From Pseudomonas sp. SCB32 (GTDB lineage: Bacteria; Pseudomonadota; Gammaproteobacteria; Pseudomonadales; Pseudomonadaceae), in contig NZ_CP045118.1 in the NCBI RefSeq assembly GCF_009189165.1, positions 3,782,001-3,846,000 on the forward strand: a stretch of DNA of 64,000 nt. Reading direction: 5' to 3'. Under the pieces are notes generated by a model. It searched no databases and was not told the origin of the DNA. It was given only the letters and a program-made list of their open reading frames with translations. Made by a program: the position numbers and the translations under genes. Shown here one piece after another: positions 25,766 through 35,048 of the stretch (position 1 is its first letter; every line of letters begins with the position of its first letter).

Positions 25766-26809
25766 TCAGCCCAGCGAAGCCATGTCGATGACGAAGCGGT
25801 AGCGCACGTCAGAGCGCTCCATGCGCTCGAAGGCGTGGTTGATCTCGTCCATGCGGATCATCTCGCACTCCGGGAGGATGTTCTTCTTGCCGCAGAAATC
25901 GAGCATCTCCTGGGTCTCGGCGATGCCGCCGATGGGTGAACCGGCGATACGGCGGCGGCCCAGCAGCAACGGGATGCTGCTGATCTCGTCGATGGGACCG
26001 ACCTGCCCGACCATCACCAGCGTGCCGTCCACGTCCAGCAGCGGCATGTAGGGCTTGAGATCGTGCTTCACCGGCACGGTGTCGATGATCAGGTCGAAGC
26101 TGTTGGCGGCCGCCTTCATGGCCTGGGCATCGGAGGACACCAGCAACGCGTCGGCGCCCAGCTCCAGGGCGTCGGTGCGCTTGTCGGCGGTGCGGCTGAG
26201 CACGGTGACGGTGGCGCCCAGGCCGATGGCCAGCTTCACCGCCATGTGCCCGAGCCCGCCGAGGCCGACCACGCCAACCCGGCTGCCCGGCCCGACGTTC
26301 CAGGTGCGCAGTGGCGAGTAGGTGGTGATGCCGGCGCACAGCAGCGGCGCCGCGCGACTCAGGTCCAGGCCTTGCGGCACGCGCAGGACAAACTCCTCGC
26401 GCACCACCAGCTGCTTCGAATAGCCGCCCTGGGTCGCTTCGCGGGTGATGCGGTCGACGCCGTTGTAGGTCTGGGTGTTGCCCTGTCGGCACAGCTGCTC
26501 CTCGCCCTTGCGGCACTGGTCGCACTGCTGGCAGGAATCCACCATGCAGCCCACCGCCACGGCGTCACCGACCTTGTAGCGGGTGACTTGCGACCCGACT
26601 GCGGTGACCCGACCGACGATCTCGTGGCCCGGCACCATCGGGTAGCGGCTGAAGCCCCAGTCGTTGCGCGCCTGGTGCAGGTCGGAATGGCAGACGCCGC
26701 AATAGAGGACGTCCATGGCCACGTCATTGTCGCGCAGCGAGCGGCGCTCGAAGGTGAAGGGAGCCAGCGGGTCCTGCGGGTTCTGCGCGGCGTATCCAAG
26801 GGTCTTCAT
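25766..26809 (-). CDS. Zinc-dependent NAD(P) alcohol dehydrogenase (YahK/cinnamyl type)
   Basis: A 347-residue medium-chain dehydrogenase reducing aldehydes to alcohols. CGVCHSDLHQARNDWG and GHEIVGRV bind the catalytic zinc, CQQCDQCRKGEEQLC binds the structural zinc, and GLGGLGHMAVKLA binds the cofactor. The wording fits the YahK/CAD group, which usually prefers NADPH. ATG 26809 has AGGAG eight bases upstream. It is the third gene of a CMD-AKR-ADH set on the minus strand. Confidence 0.9.
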   Translation of the reverse strand: MKTLGYAAQNPQDPLAPFTFERRSLRDNDVAMDVLYCGVCHSDLHQARNDWGFSRYPMVPGHEIVGRVTAVGSQVTRYKVGDAVAVGCMVDSCQQCDQCRKGEEQLCRQGNTQTYNGVDRITREATQGGYSKQLVVREEFVLRVPQGLDLSRAAPLLCAGITTYSPLRTWNVGPGSRVGVVGLGGLGHMAVKLAIGLGATVTVLSRTADKRTDALELGADALLVSSDAQAMKAAANSFDLIIDTVPVKHDLKPYMPLLDVDGTLVMVGQVGPIDEISSIPLLLGRRRIAGSPIGGIAETQEMLDFCGKKNILPECEMIRMDEINHAFERMERSDVRYRFVIDMASLG

Positions 26810-26829
26810 CGGCAATGCTCCTGAGCGGT

Positions 26830-27834
26830 TCAACGGGCCTGGCGGCCTTCGATGGGGTAAGCGGGGTCACTGTAGCCGGGGGTGGAGGCATGGCCAGGCG
26901 GCACCAGGCTGTCCACCAGCGCTTCGTCCTCGGCGGTAAGGTTCACCTCCAGCGCCTGCATGTAACCGTCCCAGTGCGCCTCGGTGCGCGGGCCGGCGAT
27001 GGCCGAGCTGACCAGCCGGTTGTTCAGCACCCAGGCCAGGGCGAAGGCCACCGGGGTGATGCCTCGGGAGGCGGCATGTTCGGCGATGCGCTGGGCGATC
27101 TGCAGGGATTCGGGGCGCCATTCGGTCTGCTGGATGCGTTTGTCGCCGCGGCCGGCGCGGGAATCCGCCGGCGGCTCGGCGCCGGGCCGGTACTTGCCGG
27201 TGAGCACGCCACGGGCCAGCGGGCTGTAGGGCACCACGCCAATGCCGAAGTGGCCGGCGGCGGGCATCTGCTCGACTTCGGCGGTGCGGTCCACCAGGTT
27301 GTACAGCGGCTCGCTGCACACCGGGCGGTCGATGCCCAGCTGGTCGGCCAGGCGCACCACTTCGGCGATACGCCAGCCACGGAAGTTGGACAGCCCGTAG
27401 TAACGCACCTTGCCCTGGCGGATCAGCTCGCCAACCGCGCGCAGGCCCTCTTCCAGCGGCGAGTCGGTGACGGTGCGGTGGAAGTAGAGGATGTCCAGGT
27501 AATCGGTGTCCAGGCGCTTCAGGCTGTTCTCCACCGACTGGTAGATCCACTTGCGCGACTGGCCCTGGGCGTTCGGGCCGTCGCCGAAGGCATAGCCGAC
27601 CTTGCTGGCGATCACCCAGTCGTCACGATGGGCGGCGAGCGCACGGCCAACCACCTCTTCGGAGCGGCCCTTGTGGTAGACGTCGGCGGTATCGATGAAG
27701 TTGACGCCCTGCTCGAAGGCCTTGTCGACGATGCGGCGGGCGGTGGCTTCGTCGGTCTCGCCGCCGAACATCATGGCGCCCAGGCAAAGGGGCGAGACTT
27801 TCAGGGCGCTGCGGCCCAGGTAACGGTATTCCAT
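26830..27834 (-). CDS. Aldo/keto reductase
   Basis: A 334-residue TIM-barrel NADPH oxidoreductase. FIDTADVYHKGRSEEVVGRAL contains the catalytic Asp and Tyr, DWVIASKVGYAF the lysine and LDILYFHRTV the histidine. VVPYSPLARGVLTGKYR and the late IAGPRTEAHWDG match YajO/YghZ-type reductases. ATG 27834 has GAGG eight bases before it. It lies 20 bases from the dehydrogenase gene, so the two are almost certainly co-transcribed. Confidence 0.9.
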   Translation of the reverse strand: MEYRYLGRSALKVSPLCLGAMMFGGETDEATARRIVDKAFEQGVNFIDTADVYHKGRSEEVVGRALAAHRDDWVIASKVGYAFGDGPNAQGQSRKWIYQSVENSLKRLDTDYLDILYFHRTVTDSPLEEGLRAVGELIRQGKVRYYGLSNFRGWRIAEVVRLADQLGIDRPVCSEPLYNLVDRTAEVEQMPAAGHFGIGVVPYSPLARGVLTGKYRPGAEPPADSRAGRGDKRIQQTEWRPESLQIAQRIAEHAASRGITPVAFALAWVLNNRLVSSAIAGPRTEAHWDGYMQALEVNLTAEDEALVDSLVPPGHASTPGYSDPAYPIEGRQAR

Positions 27835-27844
27835 GGTGAAGTCC

Positions 27845-28174
27845 TCAGGCGGCATCGCGTTCGGCGAACACGCGACGGGCCACGCCCAGCGCGGTAGAGG
27901 CCGTGGGCCAGCCGGAATAGAAAGCCAGGTGGGTGATGGCCTCGATCAGCTCTTCGCGGGTGAGGCCGTTGTCCAGGGCCTTGCCCAGGTGAAAGTACAG
28001 CTCGTTGGCCTGGTAGCGCGCCACCAGGCTGGCCACGGTGACCAGGCTGCGGTCGCGGGGCGACAGGCCGGGGCGTTCCCAGACGTCACCGAACAGCACA
28101 CGGTCGGTGTAGTCGGCCAGCGCCGGGGCGATGTCGCCGAAGGCCTTGTGGGCGGTGGAGGATCGCTCGCTCAT
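27845..28174 (-). CDS. Carboxymuconolactone decarboxylase-family protein
   Basis: A 109-residue single-domain CMD/AhpD-like protein (GLSPRDRSLVTVASLVARYQ, FHLGKALDNGLTREELIEAITHLAFYSGWP). It lacks the CxxC of true AhpD, so it is not an obvious peroxidase partner. It leads the minus-strand unit with an aldo/keto reductase and an alcohol dehydrogenase; such trios often answer to a CrgA-type LysR. ATG 28174 is chosen for the GGAG six bases upstream. Confidence 0.87.
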   Translation of the reverse strand: MSERSSTAHKAFGDIAPALADYTDRVLFGDVWERPGLSPRDRSLVTVASLVARYQANELYFHLGKALDNGLTREELIEAITHLAFYSGWPTASTALGVARRVFAERDAA

Positions 28175-28259
28175 GATGTTCTCCCTTTCACTGGTGAAGT
28201 TGCCGACCATGCTAGGCCTCGGCAGGGCCTCGATTAAGGGGCGCAACACGCTTGGACCT

Positions 28260-28308
28260 ATGAAGCGTGCTCATGAATAGTCGCCCACGATCCATGAACC
28301 ACACTCAT
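28260..28308. promoter_or_regulatory. Paired operator-like sites ATGA-N7-TCAT
   Basis: Two copies of the dyad ATGA-N7-TCAT occur at 28260-28274 and 28294-28308, 34 bases apart, about three helical turns. They sit in the divergent promoter region between the CMD gene and the aldo/keto reductase at 28418. Regularly spaced twin dyads fit a LysR (or TetR) regulator controlling both directions; the LysR at 24839 is the nearest candidate. Confidence 0.6.
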
Positions 28309-28357
28309 AGGCGAATGCGGTTTTGCCCGTCTAATCACCACGCAAGCCTCTGAGTAA

Positions 28358-29401
<1,044 letters not shown>

Positions 29402-29403
29402 CC

Positions 29404-29640
29404 GAGCGGGAGGAAAGCATCGCGGACGGAGTCCGCTCCTACGTCGCAGGGAATTCCCGTAGGAGCGGACTCCGTCCGCGAAAGGGTGGGCTCAATCCTG
29501 GGGCCCAGGCAGAAGGCTTAGCCCTTCGCGGGCATGGCCCGCTCCTACGAAGAGCGAGACACGCCGGAGCTCACCGTAGGAGCGGGCCATGCCCGCGATG
29601 TTCTTGGTGCAGCGAAACGATGAGTATCGCCTCGCTCAAC
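29404..29640. repeat. BIME cluster of REP-type palindromes
   Basis: At least four alternating arms occur: CGGACGGAGTCCGCTCCTAC, GTAGGAGCGGACTCCGTCCG, CGGGCATGGCCCGCTCCTAC and GTAGGAGCGGGCCATGCCCG. They are head-to-head and tail-to-tail, a classic BIME layout in the gap between convergent genes. I see no spacer regularity that would suggest CRISPR. Confidence 0.85.
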
Positions 29641-29669
29641 GCCATCCTACGACCTCGCGCAGGCCTGAA

Positions 29670-30620
29670 TCAGGACTCCACGGCCCGCGCCGGAACCGCC
29701 GCCGGCGCGCGGTGCAGACCGATGGCCCAGAGCACGCCAACGGTCAGCAGGACGATCGCCAGCGCCTCCACCGGGCTTGGCAGACGCTGCTGGTGCACAT
29801 ACGCGTAAGCGCAGGCGAACAGCGTCTCGAAGACGATCAGCTGGCCGCCGAGACTCATCGGCAGTCGACGGGTCGCGGCGTTCCACAAGCAGTTGGCCAC
29901 CCAGGAGCCGAACACGGCGAGGAACAGCGACACCCAGAGGAAGGCCATCCAGCGCTCCGCCGGAATGCCGGTGGGCACCGCCTGCGGCGCGACCAGTACG
30001 CCCACACCCGCCAGCACGACGGCCATGACACCGGTAGCCACACCGATCAGCGTCGACCATTCGTGGCTGTTGAAGTGGCTGGCCTTCAGGTAGCGTGCGT
30101 TCGCCGTGGCGTACCAGGACCAGCAGGCGACTCCGCAGAAGCCGCAGACGATGCCCAGGATGCGCTCGCCCGGCGTGCTCCCGGAGGCCATCAGCGCAGT
30201 GGGATCGAGGTTGATGCAGAGGATGCCCAGGGCCACCAGCGCCAGCGGAAACTTCATCCGCGACAGCGGCAGCGAGTCGTGCTCGGAGCGGCTGCAGTAG
30301 CTGATCGCCAGCGGCATGATGCCGTTGATCAGCGAGGCCGCCGCCACCCCGGCGAACTGCACCGCCGCCGAGAGCAGCGCGAAGTACAGCAGGTTGCCGG
30401 CCAGGGACAGGCGCACCAGCATCGACAGGTCCTCGCGACTGACCCGGCGGAACAGGCCGACGGCCACCGGCAGTGCGATCAGCAGGGAGATGGCGCCGTA
30501 CAAGGCGAAGCGCACCGAGCTGATCAGCAGCGGGTTGAACTCCGGCACCAGCGACGGCGCGAGGATCACCCCGCCCCAGATAGCACCCGCCATGCCTGCA
30601 TAGACCACCCCGCGCTTCAT
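29670..30620 (-). CDS. EamA/DMT-family transporter
   Basis: A 316-residue inner-membrane protein with about ten helices in two EamA repeats (GVVYAGMAGAIWGGVILAPS for the first, LGIVCGFCGVACWSWYATAN for the second). Drug/metabolite family members export amino acids, metabolites or quaternary amines; the substrate here is unknown. The divergent LysR gene at 30728 is its likely regulator. Confidence 0.87.
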   Translation of the reverse strand: MKRGVVYAGMAGAIWGGVILAPSLVPEFNPLLISSVRFALYGAISLLIALPVAVGLFRRVSREDLSMLVRLSLAGNLLYFALLSAAVQFAGVAAASLINGIMPLAISYCSRSEHDSLPLSRMKFPLALVALGILCINLDPTALMASGSTPGERILGIVCGFCGVACWSWYATANARYLKASHFNSHEWSTLIGVATGVMAVVLAGVGVLVAPQAVPTGIPAERWMAFLWVSLFLAVFGSWVANCLWNAATRRLPMSLGGQLIVFETLFACAYAYVHQQRLPSPVEALAIVLLTVGVLWAIGLHRAPAAVPARAVES

Positions 30621-30727
30621 CTACAACAACCTCAACTTTCAGTGAATGCCTGGAAACTGCTGCCACGGTAGCGACTGTGCTAGCGTCTGACCAAGGATAA
30701 ATCCGCACCGAGACATTCCTTGTGGGA

Positions 30728-31666
30728 ATGTCGCTAGACCTTCACCGGAGAGCCGCCATCAGCCGTTATCTGCGTACCCTGCCGCCCCTGGAAACCCTGA
30801 TCACCTTCGAGGCCGTTGGCCGCTGCGGCAGTTTCACCCTGGCCGCCACCGAGCTGTTCCTCACCCAGAGCGCGGTGAGCAAGCAGATGCGCGCGCTGGA
30901 GGACAGCCTCAAGGTGCCGCTGTTCGAGCGCAAGCCGCGTGGCGTCACCCTGACCGCCGCCGGCGCCGAGTTGCTGGGCACCGTGGACATGCTGCTCGAC
31001 CGCCTGCAACACAGCGTGCGGCGCATCCGCAACGTGCACCAGAGCAACGCCGTGTCGGTGCTGGCGACCCACGCGCTGGCGCAATTCTGGCTGTTCCCCA
31101 AGCTGATCGAGTTCAACAAGGCGCACCCCGGCATCGCCGTGCACGTGCACGCGATCAACGAGATCGACGAAGCCAGCCTGGTGGATTTCGACCTCGGCAT
31201 CCTCTACGGCGCCGGCGACTGGACCACACTGAACAGCCGCTTCGTGCTGCCGGAGATCGTCTACCCGGTGGCCCGTCCGGACCTCGACGTCTCAGCCATC
31301 CGCACGCTGGAACAACTGGCCGCCGCGCCGCTGGTGCAACTGGACACCTCGGCCTGGAGCTGCCTGGACTGGCACGACTGGTTCGGCCACTTCGGCAAGG
31401 ACTACCAGCCGGCGGAGAGCGACCCGGTGTTCAACCAGCTCACCCTCGCCTACCGCGCCGTGCAGCAGGGCATGGGCATCGGCCTCGCATGGAGCTTCAT
31501 GGCCGACGAGGCGGTGGCCAAGGGCGAGATGCAGCGGGTGACCGACCATGCGCTGGTGACCGAACGCGGGGAATACCTGGTGTCGCTGCGGCACCGCCAG
31601 CTGTCGCCCTCGGCGCAGTTGTTCCATGACTGGCTGCTGGCGTCGGTGGGCGAATCCTCGGGCTGA
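30728..31666 (+). CDS. LysR-family regulator (GcvA-like)
   Basis: A 312-residue LysR protein with HTH LITFEAVGRCGSFTLAATEL, followed by FLTQSAVSKQMRALEDSLKV, and an effector domain containing VSVLATHALAQFWLFPKL. It is divergent from the EamA transporter gene with only about 107 bases between starts. The start is uncertain: ATG 30728 or GTG 30722, neither with a clear ribosome site. Confidence 0.85.
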   Translation: MSLDLHRRAAISRYLRTLPPLETLITFEAVGRCGSFTLAATELFLTQSAVSKQMRALEDSLKVPLFERKPRGVTLTAAGAELLGTVDMLLDRLQHSVRRIRNVHQSNAVSVLATHALAQFWLFPKLIEFNKAHPGIAVHVHAINEIDEASLVDFDLGILYGAGDWTTLNSRFVLPEIVYPVARPDLDVSAIRTLEQLAAAPLVQLDTSAWSCLDWHDWFGHFGKDYQPAESDPVFNQLTLAYRAVQQGMGIGLAWSFMADEAVAKGEMQRVTDHALVTERGEYLVSLRHRQLSPSAQLFHDWLLASVGESSG

Positions 31667-31819
31667 ACCGAATCGCCCCCGCCGGACCAGGGCCCCCCTG
31701 CACGATCCCCCAAGGCCCGGCTCGATCCGCTCTGCCACTGGCAATGCCCGCGCATTGCGCGAAAATAAACAGATCCTCCTTTTCTGCCGTGCGCCCTGCG
31801 CACCGTCGCGAGCATCGAC

Positions 31820-32323
31820 ATGACCGACCACCCCATCGAGCTGGTGCCGACCGGCCCGGAACACATCGAGCTGATCCGCAACCTCTACCAGTTCTACGCC
31901 TACGAGTCCTCGGACTGGGAGCAGGAGGACGTCGAGGTGGACGGCCGCTTCTACATCCACGAGGAGCATTTGGCGCGCTATTGGAGCGAGCCGGAATGGA
32001 GCGCCAACCTGATCCTCGTCGACGGTTTCATCGCCGGCTTCGTGCTGATCGAAGGCAGCGAACTGCCGGGCATCGACGCCCTGGAGCTGGCGGACCTGTT
32101 CGTGCTGAAGAAGTACCGCCGCCAGGGTGTCGGCCGCACAGTCGCGACCCAGGTGCTGCTGGACAATCCCGGTCCCTGGCTGGTGCGCTACTACACCGGC
32201 GATGCCCTGGCGGCGGCGTTCTGGAAGGCAGTGCTGGGCGCCCTGCCACGCCCGGTCCGGCACGTCGATCCGGGCGACGATCCGCAGCTGGCGAGCTTTT
32301 TCATCAACCCGTGGACCCACTGA
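31820..32323 (+). CDS. GNAT-family N-acetyltransferase
   Basis: A 167-residue GNAT protein. LVPTGPEHIELIRNLYQFYAYE is the family N-terminus and ADLFVLKKYRRQGVGRTVATQVL holds the acetyl-CoA pyrophosphate loop (RRQGVG). The substrate cannot be deduced. It is a lone gene followed by a hairpin. Confidence 0.87.
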   Translation: MTDHPIELVPTGPEHIELIRNLYQFYAYESSDWEQEDVEVDGRFYIHEEHLARYWSEPEWSANLILVDGFIAGFVLIEGSELPGIDALELADLFVLKKYRRQGVGRTVATQVLLDNPGPWLVRYYTGDALAAAFWKAVLGALPRPVRHVDPGDDPQLASFFINPWTH

Positions 32324-32330
32324 GGGATTG

Positions 32331-32350
32331 CCGGCCGGTTGTTCGGCCGG
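32331..32350 (+). terminator. Terminator-like hairpin after the GNAT gene
   Basis: CCGGCCG-GTTGTT-CGGCCGG is a perfect seven-pair stem eight bases after the stop. The following sequence (ATCAGTCTTCTGTCATTT) is T-rich but not a clean T run. Confidence 0.65.
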
Positions 32351-32442
32351 ATCAGTCTTCTGTCATTTCCGATCATTGAGCAGGCTCCATGCACGGTCGT
32401 ATCGTCCTGTTCAAACGACAAGAGCGATCAGGAGGTAATCCC

Positions 32443-32880
32443 ATGTCTGCCCTCAACCTGAACACCCACGCCGCCGCGTCCCTGGAGCGCTGGCACCAGA
32501 TGATTGCCCGCAAGGACTTCACCCACCTGCCGGAGCTGCTGGCGCCGAACATCGTGTTCCGCTCACCCATGGCCCATACGCCCTACCCCGGCGCGCCGGT
32601 GGCCGCGACCATCCTCGGCACCGTGCTGCAGGTGTTCGGCGACTTCGTCTACCACCGCGAACTGGCCACCGCCGACGGCCTGAGCGTGGTCCTGGAGTTC
32701 AGTGCCCAGGTCAACGGCCGCGACCTCAAGGGCATCGACATGATCCGCTTCGACGAGACCGGCAAGATCGTCGAGTTCGAAGTGATGATCCGCCCCATGA
32801 GCGGCCTGCAGGCCCTCGGCGAAGAGATGGGCCGCCGCCTGGGTGCCTACCTGTCCGCGCAGAAGGCACCGGCGAACTGA
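32443..32880 (+). CDS. SnoaL/NTF2-like protein
   Basis: A 145-residue protein of the SnoaL-like/nuclear transport factor 2 fold, a cone-shaped barrel used by small isomerases, hydratases and polyketide enzymes. Signatures are LERWHQMIARKDFTHLPELLAPNIVFRSP and IDMIRFDETGKIVEFEVMIRP. A strong AGGAGGT precedes ATG 32443. No catalytic assignment is possible from sequence alone. Confidence 0.83.
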   Translation: MSALNLNTHAAASLERWHQMIARKDFTHLPELLAPNIVFRSPMAHTPYPGAPVAATILGTVLQVFGDFVYHRELATADGLSVVLEFSAQVNGRDLKGIDMIRFDETGKIVEFEVMIRPMSGLQALGEEMGRRLGAYLSAQKAPAN

Positions 32881-32892
32881 TCCCCGCTTTCG

Positions 32893-32916
32893 CCCGCCGG
32901 ACATCCGACCGGCGGG
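32893..32916. terminator. Hairpin between convergent genes
   Basis: CCCGCCGG-acatccga-CCGGCGGG is a perfect eight-pair stem between the SnoaL-like gene and the convergent LysR gene, without a T run. Confidence 0.55.
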
Positions 32917-32925
32917 TATCCCCGG

Positions 32926-33840
32926 CTAGCGCTCCTGCCGCCGTTCCAGCATGAACTCGATGAACGCCCGCACCCGCGACGGCACATGCCGGGCGTGGGG
33001 GTAGATCAGCAGGAAGGGGCGCGTGGTACCGCCGTAGTCATGCAGCACCTCCACCAGCGCACCGGCCGCCAGCTCCGCCTGCACGGTGAAGCGGTAGGCC
33101 TGCATCAGCCCGCCGCCGTGCTTCACCAGGGTCGCGGTGGCCAGGTGGTCTTCCAACACCGTGAAATTGCCTGAGGTCTCCACCTCCACGCTGCGACCAT
33201 TGACCCGGAATGACCAAGGCACCCGGCGCCCGGTGCTGGGCAGGTCGTACTGGATGCAGTCATGGCCGGCGAGATCGTCCGGGGTCAGCGGCGTGCCGGC
33301 GCGGCGCAGGTACTCCGGGGTGCCCACCACCACCAGCTCGGCATCCTCCAGGCGCCGCGCGACAAGGCTCGAATCCGCCGGTTCGCGCCCCCGCACCGCC
33401 AGGTCATAGCCTTCGTCGGCGAAGTCGATGTTGCGGTTGCTGACGTGGATGTCCACCGTCACCTGCGGGTAACGCAGGCGGAACTCCGGCAGCAGCGGCA
33501 ACAGCCGGTAATGCGCATAGGGCGTCGGCACGCTGATGCGCAGCCGGCCAGACGGTACGCTCTGGCCGCCGGTGACCTCGCGTTCGGCGTCCACCAGTTG
33601 CCCCAGGGCCTGGCGACACTGCTCGAAGAAATTGCGCCCGCCCTCGGTCAGGCGCATCTGCCGCGTGGTGCGCACGAACAGGCGAACACCCAGGCGCTCC
33701 TCCAGGCGCGCCACCGAGCGGCTCACCGCCGCCGGGGTGATGCCGGCCTCGTTGGCGGCGGCGGTGAAGCTGCCGGTTTCCGCGGCAAGGCAGAACAGCT
33801 CGATGCTGCCCAGTTGCAGGTCGTCGAAATGGCGAGTCAT
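32926..33840 (-). CDS. LysR-family regulator
   Basis: A 304-residue LysR protein with HTH SIELFCLAAETGSFTAAANE, then AGITPAAVSRSVARLEERLG, and a CrgA-type effector domain (RLRISVPTPYAHYRLLPLLPEF). It is divergent from a short-chain dehydrogenase gene. In the gap, ATGAGG at 33861-33866 and CCTCAT at 33888-33893 form an inverted pair that could be its operator. Regulation of the SDR-tautomerase pair is inferred from position. Confidence 0.88.
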   Translation of the reverse strand: MTRHFDDLQLGSIELFCLAAETGSFTAAANEAGITPAAVSRSVARLEERLGVRLFVRTTRQMRLTEGGRNFFEQCRQALGQLVDAEREVTGGQSVPSGRLRISVPTPYAHYRLLPLLPEFRLRYPQVTVDIHVSNRNIDFADEGYDLAVRGREPADSSLVARRLEDAELVVVGTPEYLRRAGTPLTPDDLAGHDCIQYDLPSTGRRVPWSFRVNGRSVEVETSGNFTVLEDHLATATLVKHGGGLMQAYRFTVQAELAAGALVEVLHDYGGTTRPFLLIYPHARHVPSRVRAFIEFMLERRQER

Positions 33841-33972
33841 GGTGTTGCTCGATTCATTACATGAGGTATCAATTCAAATGCCATGAGCCTCATTTTTCAA
33901 GCGACGCTTACAGCCTAGATTGAGCTCCAAGACGCGGGCAAACCGCCCCGACTCACCCGAGGAGATTCGATC

Positions 33973-34707
33973 ATGAGCAAGACCGTCATCGTCACCGGCG
34001 CTTCCAGCGGCCTGGGCTTCGCCATCGCCGAGGCCTACCTGGCGCGCGGCTACAACGTGGTGGGCAACGCCCGCAGCCTGGCCCGCCTGCAGGAGGCCGC
34101 GCAGAAGCTGGGCAACCCGGCCAACTTCCTGCTGGTGGAAGGCGACATCGCCAGGCCGGAAACCGCCAAGCGAATGTTCGCCCAGGCCACCGAAGCCTTC
34201 GGCAAGGTGGACATCCTGATCAACAACGCCGGCATCTTCATCGCCAAGCCGGTGACCGAGTACAGCGAGGCGGAGGTCGAGAGCATCGTCGACACCAACC
34301 TCAAGGGTTTCTTCTACCCGTCCCAGGCCGCCGCGCAGCACATGGCCGCCAACGGTTCGGGGCACATCGTGACGATCACCGCCGCCATCGCCATGCAACC
34401 CAACGCCAAGGTGCCGGCGCTGCTGCCGGTGTTGATCAAGGGCGGCCTGAACAGCGCGGTGCGCGGCCTGGCCCTGGAACTGGCCGGCTCCCAGGTGCAG
34501 GTCAACGCCGTGGCGCCGGGGATCATCCAGACCCCGATGCACGCCGACAACGCCGAAACCCGCGCCTTCCTCGGCGGCCTGGCGCCCACCGGCAAGGTCG
34601 GCACCCCGCAGGACATCGTCGACGCCGTGCTCTACCTGACCGACTCGACTTTCGTCACCGGTGCCATCCTGAACGTCGACGGTGGCTCCACCACCGGCAC
34701 CTGGTAA
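33973..34707 (+). CDS. SDR-family protein lacking the catalytic tyrosine
   Basis: A 244-residue Rossmann-fold protein with TGASSGLGFAIAEAYL (NAD(P) binding), the DI acidic motif, INNAGIF and the C-terminal VTGAILNVDGGSTTG. The usual Ser-Tyr-Lys set is altered: the serine position reads TITAAIA, and where YxxxK is expected the sequence is LLPVLIKGGLN, with only the lysine present. It may therefore not be a standard oxidoreductase. GAGGAG precedes the ATG. A tautomerase gene follows after 18 bases. Confidence 0.85.
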   Translation: MSKTVIVTGASSGLGFAIAEAYLARGYNVVGNARSLARLQEAAQKLGNPANFLLVEGDIARPETAKRMFAQATEAFGKVDILINNAGIFIAKPVTEYSEAEVESIVDTNLKGFFYPSQAAAQHMAANGSGHIVTITAAIAMQPNAKVPALLPVLIKGGLNSAVRGLALELAGSQVQVNAVAPGIIQTPMHADNAETRAFLGGLAPTGKVGTPQDIVDAVLYLTDSTFVTGAILNVDGGSTTGTW

Positions 34708-34725
34708 ACCACAGGAGAACCCGAG

Positions 34726-34941
34726 ATGCCTTACGTGAACATCCAGGTCACCGACGAAGGGGTGACCGCCGAGGAGCGCCGCCTGCTGATCGAAGGCGTG
34801 ACCGAACTGCTGGAGCGTGTGCTGAGAAAACCACCGGCGAGCACCTTCGTGGTGATCCAGGAAATCCCCACCGACAGCTGGGGCGTGGGTGGCGAGACGG
34901 TCAAGGCGCTGCGCGCGCGGGAAAAGAAACCCGCCGGCTGA
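34726..34941 (+). CDS. 4-oxalocrotonate tautomerase-family protein
   Basis: A 71-residue tautomerase subunit. After removal of Met, Pro-1 (MPYVNIQVTDEGV) is the catalytic base of this family, and TFVVIQEIPTDSWGVGGE matches the conserved second half. Family members interconvert keto and enol forms, often in aromatic breakdown. It is probably co-transcribed with the upstream SDR-like gene. Confidence 0.87.
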   Translation: MPYVNIQVTDEGVTAEERRLLIEGVTELLERVLRKPPASTFVVIQEIPTDSWGVGGETVKALRAREKKPAG

Positions 34942-35048
34942 GGCTGCGGGCACGCCGGGGGCCCGCCAGGGCCTCCGGCAATTGCGCTGCACTGTTGTGG
35001 TGCTGCTAGGATCGCGGGATACCGTTTTCGCCATCGCCGAGGCAAGGA

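Noticed and set aside
29404-29640. Repeat cluster considered as a CRISPR array
   Set aside because: The units alternate in orientation, vary in sequence and have no constant repeat/spacer lengths; they are REP/BIME elements.
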